From: Sphingomonadales bacterium
GTDB taxonomy: Bacteria; Pseudomonadota; Alphaproteobacteria; Sphingomonadales; Sphingomonadaceae
Length of the DNA stretch: 64,000 bases
Reading direction: 5' to 3'
NCBI GenBank assembly: GCA_028871475.1
Contig: JAGWMZ010000001.1
Location: 417,448 to 481,447, forward strand
In this document: piece by piece, positions 51,182-60,323 of the stretch
Layout: each line of letters opens with the position of its first letter
Position numbering within the stretch: the stretch's first letter is position 1
Notes under the pieces: generated by a model
What the model saw: the letters and a program-made list of their open reading frames with translations, nothing else
Databases searched by the model: none
Told to the model about the DNA's origin: nothing
Made by a program: the position numbers and the translations under genes

Positions 51182-52561
51182 TCAGCCCTGGCCTTCGCCC
51201 CGCATTGCCTTCATCACATCCATCACCGTGCGACGCCCGCCGCGCACCTCGCGCAGGGTGGTGCCCATGGGTTTGCGCCCGCTCTTGGTCACGGCGATGC
51301 GCTGCGAGAGATAGATGCCATTGTGGCCCGAACAGAGATAGGCCATGAAACAGGCCACCGCCATGGGCACCACCTGCGCTGCGCCGAACAGTTCCACCCC
51401 CATCAGCACGCAGGCCAGCGGCGTGTTGGCGGCCCCGGCAAAGACCGCGATAAAACCCATGCCCGCCAGCACATCGACCGGCACCCCCAGCACTCCCGCC
51501 AGCACATGGCCCAACGCCGCGCCGATGAAGAAGAGCGGCGTCACCTCGCCCCCCTTGAAGCCCGCGGCAAGTGTGACCACGGTAAACAACAATTTGAGCA
51601 GCCAGCTCCAGTGATCGGGCGAAGCCATAAAAAAACCCGTGATCGTCGGATCGCCCGGGATCATCGACCACACACCCAGCCCCAGATAGGCCCGCGTGCC
51701 CAGCGCCCATGTCAGCGCAATCACCGCCACACCGCCGATCGCCGGACGCAAGGGGCCATAGGGCACGACCCGCTTCAGCCAGCCGCCCAGCGCATGGTTC
51801 GCCTCGGCAAAGACCAGACTGGCCAGACCGAAAGCCACCCCCGCCAGCGCCACCTTGCCCAGCAGCAGCATCAGCCCCGCGCCCTCGAAACGGCCGGTAT
51901 GGATGGTATAGACCGTATGGTGGATGCCCCAGGCCTGGCAGGTCCAGTCCCCCACCAGCCCGGCGATCAGGCAAGGGATCAGCCCGCGATACTCGACCCG
52001 CCCCACCGCCAGCACTTCCAGCGCAAAGATCGCGCCGGCCAGCGGCGTGCCGAACACCGCGCCAAAACCGGCGGCAATGCCCGCCATCAGCACCACGCGC
52101 GTGCAGCCGCCATCGAGCCGGAACAGCCTGGCAGCGCCGCTCGCCATGGCGCCGCCCATCTGCACCGCCGTACCCTCACGCCCCGCCGAGCCGCCCAGCA
52201 GATGGGTGATCACCGTGCCCAGCAGCACCAGCGGCGCCATGCGCAGCGGCACGCCGCCGCCCGGTTCATGGATCTGGTCGACCAGCAGATTGTTGCCCGC
52301 CTCCACCGATTTACCCAATGCGTGATAGAGCAAACCCACAAACGCCCCGCCCAGCGGCAGCAGATAGAGCAGCCATGGATGATCGAAACGCAGATGCGTG
52401 GCCGCGTCCAGGCTCCACAGGAAGAGCGCGACAAGGCTGCCCACCGCCATGGCCATGGGCGCCAGCAGAGCCGTCAGGCGCGCCACGCACCACAGATGCT
52501 GACGGTCGCCCAAAGCGGGCAGGCCGAACATGCGGGAAAGAGTGTGATAAAAAACGCGCAC
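51182..52561 (-). CDS. CLC-F type fluoride/proton antiporter
   Basis: CLC-family membrane protein of 459 residues with about ten or more helices. It carries the features of the fluoride-specific branch: [12 protein letters not shown] where ordinary CLCs have GSGIP, the motif [15 protein letters not shown], and [19 protein letters not shown]. It exports fluoride by exchange with protons. A fluoride riboswitch lies directly upstream, which independently supports the assignment. It starts at GTG with AAGGAGGA 4 nt upstream; any start further upstream would run into the riboswitch. It is convergent with the MerR gene. Confidence 0.93.
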   Translation of the reverse strand: MRVFYHTLSRMFGLPALGDRQHLWCVARLTALLAPMAMAVGSLVALFLWSLDAATHLRFDHPWLLYLLPLGGAFVGLLYHALGKSVEAGNNLLVDQIHEPGGGVPLRMAPLVLLGTVITHLLGGSAGREGTAVQMGGAMASGAARLFRLDGGCTRVVLMAGIAAGFGAVFGTPLAGAIFALEVLAVGRVEYRGLIPCLIAGLVGDWTCQAWGIHHTVYTIHTGRFEGAGLMLLLGKVALAGVAFGLASLVFAEANHALGGWLKRVVPYGPLRPAIGGVAVIALTWALGTRAYLGLGVWSMIPGDPTITGFFMASPDHWSWLLKLLFTVVTLAAGFKGGEVTPLFFIGAALGHVLAGVLGVPVDVLAGMGFIAVFAGAANTPLACVLMGVELFGAAQVVPMAVACFMAYLCSGHNGIYLSQRIAVTKSGRKPMGTTLREVRGGRRTVMDVMKAMRGEGQG

Positions 52562-52590
52562 AATTCCTCCTTGTGGCCAAAACGGCAACA

Positions 52591-52664
52591 GGTAGGAATC
52601 ATCAGCCCGACACGCAGCGCCTGGAGGGCGGTTCGGCCCGAGGGCCCGGCAGAAATCCATTGCC
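52591..52664 (-). promoter_or_regulatory. fluoride riboswitch (crcB motif) upstream of the CLC-F gene
   Basis: Read on the minus strand, the leader begins GGCAATGGATTTCTGCC, has GAACCGCCC in the centre and ends GGGCTGATGATTCCTACC. These are the conserved blocks of the crcB/fluoride aptamer: the GGC-AATGG-TTC-GCC helix, the AAC-GCC pseudoknot strand and GGCTGATG-TCCTAC. The stem GGGC/GCCC and pseudoknot pairing fit. The aptamer ends 30 nt before the GTG start, so ligand binding can expose or hide the AAGGAGGA. Its presence in front of a CLC-F gene matches known fluoride-resistance leaders. Confidence 0.9.
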
Positions 52665-52830
52665 TTGTCCGCCCTATGGCAAGCCGCAGGGTTACGGTCA
52701 AGTCGGCACCAACATCGGTCTGTCGCCCGGCCTGTCTCACGACCAGTCGAAAATGGAACATCGACGGCCTTCAGGACTTCATCTCAATGAGGCCGCCAAG
52801 TCCCCCTCCCGCAGGCGGCCTCCCACCACC

Positions 52831-52864
52831 AGACCCGTCGGCTCCCCTTGCCGGCGGGTCTTTT
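52831..52864. terminator. strong hairpin with T-tract 3' of the FUSC gene
   Basis: AGACCCGTCGGC pairs with GCCGGCGGGTCT (12 bp, one G-U wobble) around a 7-nt loop, followed by TTTT on the plus strand. The FUSC gene ends 22-25 bp to its right and reads leftwards, so the U-tract is on the antisense side. It may stop antisense transcripts or act as a bidirectional structure. It also isolates the riboswitch transcription unit. Confidence 0.55.
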
Positions 52865-52885
52865 GGCATCGGCCATGGGCCGGTT

Positions 52886-54004
52886 TCAGCCGCCCTGCCC
52901 CTCGGTGATGCGTTCGGCGAGATCGTCAATATCCTGCCGCATCTTGCGCAGGGCAAAGGCCAGACCGAACAGACGCCCCATATCCTCGAATGGAATATCC
53001 CTGATGACATGGGCATGTTCGAGCTTCGCGAAATCGGCCTCGAAGGCATCGGCGCTGGCGTGGTGGATCTGCGGCGCGCGACCCTTGCCCAGAGCCTGCA
53101 TACAGGCGTGAACAGCCTGCGACTGTTCGCGCATCATGGCGGTGGCCGGCGCCCCCACCAGCGTCACCAGCCCACAGGGCAGCGGGGTATCGAGCAGCCG
53201 CCCGATATGCACCACGCCATTGCGGATACGCCAGAGTGTGCGCGGGATCGCTTCGGAGACCTCATGGCGAGCCAGCAGCATGGTGCGCTCGCGCCGGGCG
53301 TCGACCAGCAGTGCCTCGGCCGCCACCAGCGATTTGCGCAGCGCAATGCTGGCATCGACCGAAAAGGCCACCTTGCCGGTTTCCAGCGCATTGGCCTGCT
53401 GATCCAGCATATCGGCCATGACCTGCATCACCTGGCGGAACCGCTCGACCATGACATTGCCCGATTGCGAGGGCAGCACCAGACGGCTGGCCAGCACGCC
53501 GATCACCCCGCCCAGCGTGATTTCCAGAATCCGCTCCAGTACGAAAGTGCCCACAGGGATCTCGGGCGAATGGGTCAGCAGCACGATCGCCACCGTCACC
53601 CCGCCCCCGCGCAACCTTGGCTGGCGCACGGCGGCAAAGGCGGTGACCCCGACCGCAAAAACCAGCCCGATGCCCATGGCCAGCGGTTGATGGGGAATGG
53701 CAAGCAGCACCGCGCCGCCCAGCAAGGCGCCCGCCACCGTGGCGACCAGCCGATCCACCGCCGCCCCCGCCGTGGCCCCCACCGAACCCTGCATGACGAT
53801 CAGCACGGTAAAGATCGCCCATTGCCCCTGCTTGAGCCCGATCAGGCGGAACAAGGCATAGGTGACCGCACAGCCGATCATCACGCGCAGCGCCTGCGCG
53901 GCGGCGGTGCGCGTCCGCACGGTCCACAAGCGTTCGAGCAGACCGGGCTTGGCAGGGCTGGCGGCAGGGTCGGCAGGGTTATCAGGCGGGGAACTGTCGG
54001 GCAT
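52886..54004 (-). CDS. FUSC family inner-membrane protein
   Basis: Integral membrane protein of 372 residues of the fusaric-acid-resistance-like (FUSC) family. About six N-terminal helices are visible, including ALRVMIGCAVTYALFRLIGL, WAIFTVLIVMQGSVGATAGAA and VATVAGALLGGAVLLAIPH, followed by a soluble alpha-helical C-terminal half. Family members act in efflux of aromatic acids or drugs together with MFP partners; no such partner is nearby. The start at MPDSSPPDN gives a Pro-rich cytoplasmic leader; a longer start is less likely. Confidence 0.87.
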   Translation of the reverse strand: MPDSSPPDNPADPAASPAKPGLLERLWTVRTRTAAAQALRVMIGCAVTYALFRLIGLKQGQWAIFTVLIVMQGSVGATAGAAVDRLVATVAGALLGGAVLLAIPHQPLAMGIGLVFAVGVTAFAAVRQPRLRGGGVTVAIVLLTHSPEIPVGTFVLERILEITLGGVIGVLASRLVLPSQSGNVMVERFRQVMQVMADMLDQQANALETGKVAFSVDASIALRKSLVAAEALLVDARRERTMLLARHEVSEAIPRTLWRIRNGVVHIGRLLDTPLPCGLVTLVGAPATAMMREQSQAVHACMQALGKGRAPQIHHASADAFEADFAKLEHAHVIRDIPFEDMGRLFGLAFALRKMRQDIDDLAERITEGQGG

Positions 54005-54115
54005 GAAAGGATCTCGAATAAGGGCGGGCGGCCTGCGCCCTCCTTCCCATAATGCCCCCAGCCCATTCGTCCAGCCGCTGGCCTTCCCCACCCAGACCCC
54101 CTAAAGCAGCCCGCG

Positions 54116-54376
54116 ATGAAGAAGAAGCGCCGCTATCTCACCGCCACCATGCCCGATGGCTATGTCAAAACCATCGGGCCGACCAGCGATGGCTTCACCC
54201 ATTACTGGCGCATCGTGGCCATTCTGGACAATGGCAAGACCGAGGTGTTCTGGGGCCACACCAAGTCTCTGGCCGAGGCGCGCAGGCTGAAAACGGCAAC
54301 GCAGGACGCGGCCCGAATGCGCGGCTGGGCCTCGCATGTCTTCGACATCGCCGAACTGGTGGAAACGCCCGCCTGA
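54116..54376 (+). CDS. small hypothetical protein (86 aa)
   Basis: Basic protein of 86 residues (MKKKRRYLTATMPDGYVKTI, then VFWGHTKSLAEARRLKTATQDAARMRGW). I do not recognise a named domain. Its beta-alpha appearance and consistent codon use suggest a real gene, although the upstream ribosome-binding sequence is poor. It stands alone, divergent from FUSC and convergent with the RidA gene. No signal peptide or membrane segment. Confidence 0.6.
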   Translation: MKKKRRYLTATMPDGYVKTIGPTSDGFTHYWRIVAILDNGKTEVFWGHTKSLAEARRLKTATQDAARMRGWASHVFDIAELVETPA

Positions 54377-54391
54377 CCACCCGGATCAGGC
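54371..54391. terminator. short hairpin between convergent genes
   Basis: GCCTGA and TCAGGC form a 6-bp stem with a 9-nt loop between the small hypothetical gene and the convergent RidA gene. No T-tract is present, so terminator function is only possible. Confidence 0.3.
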
Positions 54392-54401
54392 CATGCCAGC
54401 C

Positions 54402-54785
54402 TTATGGAATGAGGCCGATCGCCTCGATCTCCACCTTATAGCCGTAATGCACTTCCCTGACCGGCACAATGGTGCGCGCCGGCTTGGCATCGCCCAGAAC
54501 GCGGCCATAGATCTCGTTGAACAGGCCCCAGTTCTCGGCGCCGACGATATAGGCCGTCACGCGGGCCAGTTCGGCATTCTCGCCACCCGCCGCCTGCAAA
54601 ATGGCCAGAACATTGGCCAGGGCCTGCTCGACCTGGGTCTCGAAATCCTCGCGCATCAGGCCGCAGCCATCAGGGCGAATGGGCAATTGTCCCGAGATGA
54701 AGACGAGATTGCCCGCCACGGTCGCCTGCGAATAGTGACCGCCGGGCCGGGGCGCCTGATCGGTGGATACGGTCCTGATACTCAT
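54402..54785 (-). CDS. RidA/YjgF-family enamine/imine deaminase
   Basis: RidA-fold protein of 127 residues. It shows the family blocks YSQATVAGNLVFISGQLPI, QVEQALANVLAILQAAG and KPARTIVPVREV, with the conserved Arg that binds the substrate carboxylate, and a C-terminal VEIEAIGLIP. RidA members hydrolyse reactive enamine/imine intermediates released by PLP enzymes or have related amidase roles. GGGAGAG lies 5-6 nt before the ATG. It is downstream of the HAD gene on the same strand but 90 bp away, so cotranscription is uncertain. Confidence 0.92.
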   Translation of the reverse strand: MSIRTVSTDQAPRPGGHYSQATVAGNLVFISGQLPIRPDGCGLMREDFETQVEQALANVLAILQAAGGENAELARVTAYIVGAENWGLFNEIYGRVLGDAKPARTIVPVREVHYGYKVEIEAIGLIP

Positions 54786-54875
54786 CGCTGCTCTCCCGAA
54801 TAGCCCCCGGTGCCGGGTTGCACCCGCCGCGCGCGCAAAACAAGCCTGTTTTGAAACCTTTGCACCAAGCTGCGG

Positions 54876-55688
54876 TCAGGCGAGCAGAGGCAGAAGAATG
54901 GTGTCGATGGCATGGGCCACACCATCCTCGTCATTGCCCAGCGTCACATGGGTCGCCGCATCGCGCACCGCCTGCGGCCCCTGCCCCATGGCAATGGACA
55001 GGCCGGCCCGGGCGAACATCGCCAGATCATTGCGCTGATCGCCAATGACCGCGACCTGATCGAGCGAGACGCCGCAAGCCTTTGCCAGCGCCGCCACGCC
55101 ATCGCCCTTGTTGGCGGCCAGCGCGGTCACATCGAGGTAATAGCTTTGCGACTGCACCACAGTCGCGCGCCCGGCCACCACCTGCCCCACCTGTTCTTCC
55201 ACCTGCGCCATCAGCACCGGATCGTCGACCACCGCCACGATCTTGTCGACCACGCCCATCAGCGCGCCGACATCGGCGCCATAGATCGGCTCGACATGGG
55301 CCGAGGCGCGTTCGCGCGGATCATGGACATGGTCGGGCCGCGCGGCATGCCACAGCCCATCGGCAAAGAGCCATGGCACCACGCCGGGGCGCTCGATAAG
55401 GTCGAGCACGTCCTGCGCCACATCACGGGGCAGGTGAGCCGCGCAGCGCATCATGCCGTCGCCCGAAAGAATGGTGCCGCCATTGAAGGCGCCGATCGGC
55501 GCGCTCAACCCCAGTTTCCGCGCGATCCATTCCATGCCGCTGGGCGGGCGGGCGCTGATGAGGGAGAACATCACACCGGCCGCGCGAAGCCGCTGAACCG
55601 CGGCGACAACCGCCTCGCTCAGGCTCTTGTCGCTGCGCACCAGCGTGCCGTCAATGTCGCTGATGACCAGCTTGAGCTCTTTCATCAT
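54876..55688 (-). CDS. Cof-type HAD phosphatase
   Basis: HAD-superfamily phosphatase of 270 residues with the Cof/C2B cap. The nucleophile motif is LVISDIDGTLVRSD near residue 9, motif II is SLISARP, and the C-terminal metal motif is VIGDQRNDLAMFA. Its natural substrate is probably a sugar phosphate. It is 21 bp after gnd in the pentose-phosphate operon, so a sugar phosphate of that pathway is a reasonable guess. Two adjacent ATGs make the exact start ambiguous by one codon. Confidence 0.9.
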   Translation of the reverse strand: MMKELKLVISDIDGTLVRSDKSLSEAVVAAVQRLRAAGVMFSLISARPPSGMEWIARKLGLSAPIGAFNGGTILSGDGMMRCAAHLPRDVAQDVLDLIERPGVVPWLFADGLWHAARPDHVHDPRERASAHVEPIYGADVGALMGVVDKIVAVVDDPVLMAQVEEQVGQVVAGRATVVQSQSYYLDVTALAANKGDGVAALAKACGVSLDQVAVIGDQRNDLAMFARAGLSIAMGQGPQAVRDAATHVTLGNDEDGVAHAIDTILLPLLA

Positions 55689-55709
55689 GCCCGTCCCGTC
55701 ACCACCGGC

Positions 55710-56690
55710 TCACTGCGGTATTTCGACATGGCCGCCAAAGCCGAAGCGCATGGCCGAGAGCAGCTTGTCGCCAAAGGTGCTCTCCACCCGGCTGCGGTAG
55801 CGGGCGAACAGCGCCGAGGAGAGGACATAGGCGGGCACGGCCTCTTCCATGGCGGCGTCGATGGTCCAGCGCCCCTCGCCCGAATCGGCCACCTTGCCGC
55901 TGAAGCCGTCAAGCGCGCCATCCTTGGCCAGCGCATCGGCGGTCAGGTCGAGCAGCCAGGAGGAGACCACGCTGCCCCGGCGCCAGACCTCGGCGATATC
56001 GGTGAGATTGAGGGTGAAGCGCTCATCCTCAGGCAGGTTCTGCGATGCCTTGCCCTTCAAAATGTCGAAGCCCTCGGCATAGGCCTGCATCAGGCCATAT
56101 TCGATGCCATTGTGGACCATCTTCACGAAATGCCCCGCGCCAGCCGGGCCAGCGTGGATATAGCCCTGCTCGGCGCGCGGATCGGCATCAGCATCGCGCC
56201 CCTTGGTGCGCGCAATGGTGCCAAGGCCGGGCGCGAGACAGGCAAAGACGGGATCGAGGAAATCGACCGCATCCTTCTCGCCGCCGATCATCATGCAATA
56301 ACCGCGTTCCAGCCCCCAGACCCCGCCCGAGGTGCCGACATCGACATAGGTCACCTGCTTGTCGGCGCAGGTTTTGGCACGGCGGATGTCATCCTTGTAA
56401 AAGCTGTTGCCGCCATCGATGATGATATCGCCCGGATGCGAGACGGCCAGCACCTGCTCGATCATCGCCTCAGTGATCTCGCCGGCGGGCAGCATCACCC
56501 AGAAAATCCGCTTCTCACCCAGCTTTTCGGCCACATCCGCAACCGAGCTGGCGCCGGTCGCGCCCTCGCTGGCCAAGGTTGCCACGGCATCGGGGGAAAG
56601 ATCATAGGCCACAATCTCGTGGCCCCCGCGCATCAGGCGGCGGGCAATATTCGCACCCATTCGGCCAAGGCCGATCATGGCAAGGCGCAT
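55710..56690 (-). CDS. gnd: 6-phosphogluconate dehydrogenase, decarboxylating (short NAD-type)
   Basis: 6-phosphogluconate dehydrogenase of 326 residues, the shorter GntZ/YqeC-like class, which often prefers NAD over NADP. Rossmann motif [19 protein letters not shown], substrate loop [22 protein letters not shown] and catalytic region [19 protein letters not shown] are all present. It oxidises 6-phosphogluconate to ribulose 5-phosphate and CO2. AAAGGAA is 9 nt before the ATG. It lies between tal and the HAD gene in an operon with tkt. Confidence 0.95.
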   Translation of the reverse strand: MRLAMIGLGRMGANIARRLMRGGHEIVAYDLSPDAVATLASEGATGASSVADVAEKLGEKRIFWVMLPAGEITEAMIEQVLAVSHPGDIIIDGGNSFYKDDIRRAKTCADKQVTYVDVGTSGGVWGLERGYCMMIGGEKDAVDFLDPVFACLAPGLGTIARTKGRDADADPRAEQGYIHAGPAGAGHFVKMVHNGIEYGLMQAYAEGFDILKGKASQNLPEDERFTLNLTDIAEVWRRGSVVSSWLLDLTADALAKDGALDGFSGKVADSGEGRWTIDAAMEEAVPAYVLSSALFARYRSRVESTFGDKLLSAMRFGFGGHVEIPQ

Positions 56691-56776
56691 GCGCCAGTTC
56701 CTTTCAAGTGATTTTGCGACGTGTCAGGGTCATAGAGCGGGGACGACGGCTTTTCCAAAGATTCCTTTGCCCCGCG

Positions 56777-57946
56777 TTACGTTGCGGTATCACCCTGGAA
56801 ATGCGCACGTTTGCCCCCCACTGCCGCCAGCAGCTTGTCGGCGGCATCGGCAAACTGCTTCACCCCATCCTCGACCAGCGCCTCGGTCACCCCGGCCAGA
56901 TCGAGGTCAAACCGCTCGGCATCGCGCAGCACCCGGCGCGCCTCATCCACATCAGCGCCCAGCGTGGGGGCCACTGTGCCATGGTCGCGAAAGGCATCCA
57001 TCGTGGCGGGCGGCAGGGTGTTGACCGTATCGCGCCCGATCAGCGCCTCGACATAGAGCACATCGGGATAGGCCGGGTCTTTCACGCCGGTGGAGGCCCA
57101 GAGCAGGCGCTGGGGCATGGCCCCCTTGACGCGCAGCGCCTGCCAGCGGTCCTCGGCAACCATGTCCTGATACCATGCATAGGCGAGCTTGGCATTGGCA
57201 ATCGCCACCTTGCCGCGCAGCGCGGACAGCGCCGAGGCATGCGGCTCGCCCGCCGTCACCCGCGCGTCGATCTTGCGGTCGATCTGCGTGTCGATGCGGC
57301 TGACGAAAAAGCTGGCGACGCTGGCGATCCGGTTGATCGGCTGCCCGCGCGCCACGCGCTCCTCGAGACCTTTCACATAGGCATGGGCCACAAGCTGATA
57401 GGCCGAGAGCGCAAAGAGCAGCGTCACATTGACATTGAGCCCATCGGCAATCAGGCGCTGGATCGCGGGGATACCTTCGGTGGTCGCGGGCACCTTGATC
57501 ATCAGATTGGGCTCGCCCACCGCCTGCCACAGGCGATGCGCTTCCGCGATGGTGCCAGCCGTATCATGCGCCAGATAGGGCGAGACCTCGAGGCTGACAT
57601 AGCCGTCCTGCCCGCTGGTCCGCTCATACACCGGGCGCAGGTCGGCGGCAGCCGCCTTGATGTCGGCAATCGCCTGGCTTTCATAAAGCGCCGCAACGCT
57701 GTCGACGCCTTGCGCCAGCGCCGCCTTGATGCCTTCATCATAGGCATCGCCGTGCCCCATCGCCTTTTCAAAGATCGAAGGGTTGGAGGTGACCCCGCTG
57801 AGCCCATCCTCCTCGATCAATCGGCGCAGCCCGCCCTGCGCCAGAAAGCTGCGATCGACGAAATCGAGCCAGATGGCCTGACCTTCGTCATGCATCTCCA
57901 GCAGCGGGTTGGCCGTGACCCTGGGCGTATCGGTGATGATGCTCAC
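56777..57946 (-). CDS. tal: transaldolase
   Basis: Transaldolase of 389 residues, the longer bacterial class, transferring dihydroxyacetone units between sugar phosphates. Schiff-base lysine in NLMIKVPAT; other blocks GVTSNPSIFEKAM near residue 50, NVNVTLLFALSAY and ASFFVSRIDTQID. It starts at GTG overlapping the tkt stop (GTGA), so translation is coupled with transketolase, its pathway partner. Confidence 0.96.
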   Translation of the reverse strand: MSIITDTPRVTANPLLEMHDEGQAIWLDFVDRSFLAQGGLRRLIEEDGLSGVTSNPSIFEKAMGHGDAYDEGIKAALAQGVDSVAALYESQAIADIKAAAADLRPVYERTSGQDGYVSLEVSPYLAHDTAGTIAEAHRLWQAVGEPNLMIKVPATTEGIPAIQRLIADGLNVNVTLLFALSAYQLVAHAYVKGLEERVARGQPINRIASVASFFVSRIDTQIDRKIDARVTAGEPHASALSALRGKVAIANAKLAYAWYQDMVAEDRWQALRVKGAMPQRLLWASTGVKDPAYPDVLYVEALIGRDTVNTLPPATMDAFRDHGTVAPTLGADVDEARRVLRDAERFDLDLAGVTEALVEDGVKQFADAADKLLAAVGGKRAHFQGDTAT

Positions 57947-60036
57947 GTGTTCTTCTCCATCAGATCACGGGCGCGCTGGCACACATGCTCCAGCGTGAAA
58001 CCGAATTTGTCCTGCAAGCGCGCCAGCGGGGCCGAAGCGCCAAAACCCGCCATGGTGATGGTGGCGCCATCGGGGCCGACATAGCGGTCCCAGCCCAGCG
58101 CGCCGCCCTGCTCCACCGCCAGACGGCAACGCACCGCGCGGGGCAGCACGCTCTCGCGATAGGCCTCGTCCTGCCGTTCGAACAGTGACCAGCACGGCAA
58201 GGACACCACGCGCGAGGCAATGCCCTCGCGCGTCAACCGTTCATGCGCGGCCACCACAAGGGGCAGTTCCGATCCCGTGCCGATCAGGATGATCCGGGGC
58301 GTGCCGTCACAATCGGCCAGCACATAGCCGCCATGCCTCACTCCGCTGGCCGGGGCATAAAGGCTGCGGTCGAGCGTGGGGATGGCCTGACGCGACAGGA
58401 TGAGCGCGGTGGGGCGGGTCTTGCATTCCATCGCCACCCGCCAGGCGGCGCCCACCTCATTGGCATCGCCGGGGCGGATCGTGTCCAGCCCGGGAATGGC
58501 GCGCAGGGCGGCCAGTTGCTCGATGGGCTGATGGGTGGGCCCATCCTCGCCCACGCCGATGGAATCATGGGTAAAGATGAAGAGAACCGGCAATTCCATC
58601 AAGGCGGCCAGACGGATGGGCGGGCGCATATAGTCGGAAAAGACCATGAAGGTGCCGGTGTAGGGGCGCATGGAACTGAGCGCCATGCCATTGGCGATGG
58701 CGCCCATGACATGTTCGCGGATGCCGAAATGCATGTTGCGCCCGCCCGGCTCGTCCGCCTCCAGCGATTGCGCGCCCTTCACCTCGGTCTTGGTCGAGGG
58801 CGCCAGATCGGCCGCCCCGCCCACCAGCCAGGGCAGATCCTGCGCGATGGCATTGAGCACCTTGCCGCTGGCCTCGCGGCTAGCCACCCCCTTGGGGTCG
58901 GCATCGAAGTCCGGCAGCTCGATATCCCATCCATCGGGCAGCTTTCCGGCCAGCAGCAGGTCGAGCGCCATCGCCTCGTCCGGGTGGGCGATACGATAGC
59001 GCGCCAACATCCGCTCCCATGCCTCACGCAAGGGTGCGCCGCGCGCCGAGACCGCCTGCGAGAAACTCGCCTTGGCCTCCTCGGGCACCAGGAACTGCGC
59101 ATCCTCGGGCCAGCCATAGCTGCGCTTGGCCCCGCGGATTTCCTCCTCGCCCGGCGCATCGCTATGCGCCTTATGCGTGCCCGCCCGCGTGGGAAAACCG
59201 ATGCCGATCAGCGAATTGACGATGATCAGCGTCGGCCGGTCATCGGTCTGGCGGAACGTGTCGAAGGCATCGCAGAGCGCGCCCACATCCTCGGCATTGC
59301 GCAGCTTGATGACCTGCCAGCCATAGGCCTCGAAACGCTGCGCCACATCCTCGTCAAAGGCCAGATCGCTGTCACCCTCGATGGTGATGTGATTGTTGTC
59401 ATAGATCCAGCACAGGTTCGACAGGCGCAGATGCCCGGCCAGCGATGCCGCCTCGCTCGCCACGCCTTCCATCAGGTCGCCATCGGAACAGACGGCATAA
59501 ACGCTGTAATCGAAGAGGTTGAACCCCTTGCGGTTGAAATTGGCCCCCAGCCAGCGCGAGGCGATCGCCATGCCCACCGCATTGCCACACCCCTGCCCCA
59601 GCGGGCCGGTGGTGGTTTCTACTCCCGTGGTCACACCATATTCGGGATGACCCGGTGTCTTGCTGCCCAGCTGGCGGAACTGCTTGATGTCGTCGAGGCT
59701 GACAGCGGGGCGCCCGGTCTTGCGTCCCTGCCGGTCCACCTCCTCCACATCGGCCAGATGCAGCACCGCATAGAGCAGCATGGAGGCATGACCACAGGAC
59801 AGCACGAAACGGTCACGGTTGGGCCAGAGCGGCGCGGAAGGGTCATAGCGCAGCACCCGGCTCCACAGCGTATGCGCCACGGGGGCCAGTGCCATGGGCG
59901 TGCCGGGATGACCTGAATTGGCCTTTTGCACCGCATCCATGGCCAGAGTGCGAATTGTGTCGATGGCCAGCTTGTCCGATGCGCCGCCATCGCGCAGCAG
60001 GAAGGGGGCATCGGCTGTTGAAATGATGGCTGGCAT
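57943..60036 (-). CDS. tkt: transketolase
   Basis: Thiamine-diphosphate enzyme of 697 residues of the non-oxidative pentose phosphate pathway. ThDP and substrate motifs: KANSGHPGTPMALAPVAH near residue 36, CSDGDLMEGVASEAASLAG in the middle of the first domain, and IFTHDSIGVGEDGPTHQPIEQ in the second. It is the first gene of the operon tkt, tal, gnd, HAD phosphatase. A 250-bp region separates it from the divergent diguanylate cyclase; I saw no clear operator there. Confidence 0.97.
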   Translation of the reverse strand: MPAIISTADAPFLLRDGGASDKLAIDTIRTLAMDAVQKANSGHPGTPMALAPVAHTLWSRVLRYDPSAPLWPNRDRFVLSCGHASMLLYAVLHLADVEEVDRQGRKTGRPAVSLDDIKQFRQLGSKTPGHPEYGVTTGVETTTGPLGQGCGNAVGMAIASRWLGANFNRKGFNLFDYSVYAVCSDGDLMEGVASEAASLAGHLRLSNLCWIYDNNHITIEGDSDLAFDEDVAQRFEAYGWQVIKLRNAEDVGALCDAFDTFRQTDDRPTLIIVNSLIGIGFPTRAGTHKAHSDAPGEEEIRGAKRSYGWPEDAQFLVPEEAKASFSQAVSARGAPLREAWERMLARYRIAHPDEAMALDLLLAGKLPDGWDIELPDFDADPKGVASREASGKVLNAIAQDLPWLVGGAADLAPSTKTEVKGAQSLEADEPGGRNMHFGIREHVMGAIANGMALSSMRPYTGTFMVFSDYMRPPIRLAALMELPVLFIFTHDSIGVGEDGPTHQPIEQLAALRAIPGLDTIRPGDANEVGAAWRVAMECKTRPTALILSRQAIPTLDRSLYAPASGVRHGGYVLADCDGTPRIILIGTGSELPLVVAAHERLTREGIASRVVSLPCWSLFERQDEAYRESVLPRAVRCRLAVEQGGALGWDRYVGPDGATITMAGFGASAPLARLQDKFGFTLEHVCQRARDLMEKNT

Positions 60037-60323
60037 GATAGCGTTCTATCCTCGCGAGATGCTGCACAGGAAACGGTCCACAGGCCCAAAAGCTCCTGAT
60101 AATCCACATTACCGCGCGACAAACAGGCGCCGCCGGGGTGTTGTGCCGCCAGCGCGCGCCGAGCCGTGGCCGATCTGACGACCGGCATCGGCGATGCCCG
60201 GCGCGCCCATGGCATCCACGGATCGAAAGGCGAACGGCCGCTCATTCGGCATTTTTCCGGTTCCGGTAAGCATTTGATGACTTTAACATGCGATGCCGCA
60301 TCTGTGGTCTTTTGGAGAGTCTG

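Noticed and set aside
51323..54052. 909-codon rightward open frame spanning the CLC-F and FUSC genes
   Set aside because: Gln/Arg/His-rich composition typical of an antisense frame. It crosses the riboswitch and both real genes, so it is not a gene.
60212..60240. GCATCC upstream of the diguanylate cyclase as a further ECF promoter
   Set aside because: At a 16-nt spacing the downstream element reads ACGG instead of CGTA, so it fails the motif.
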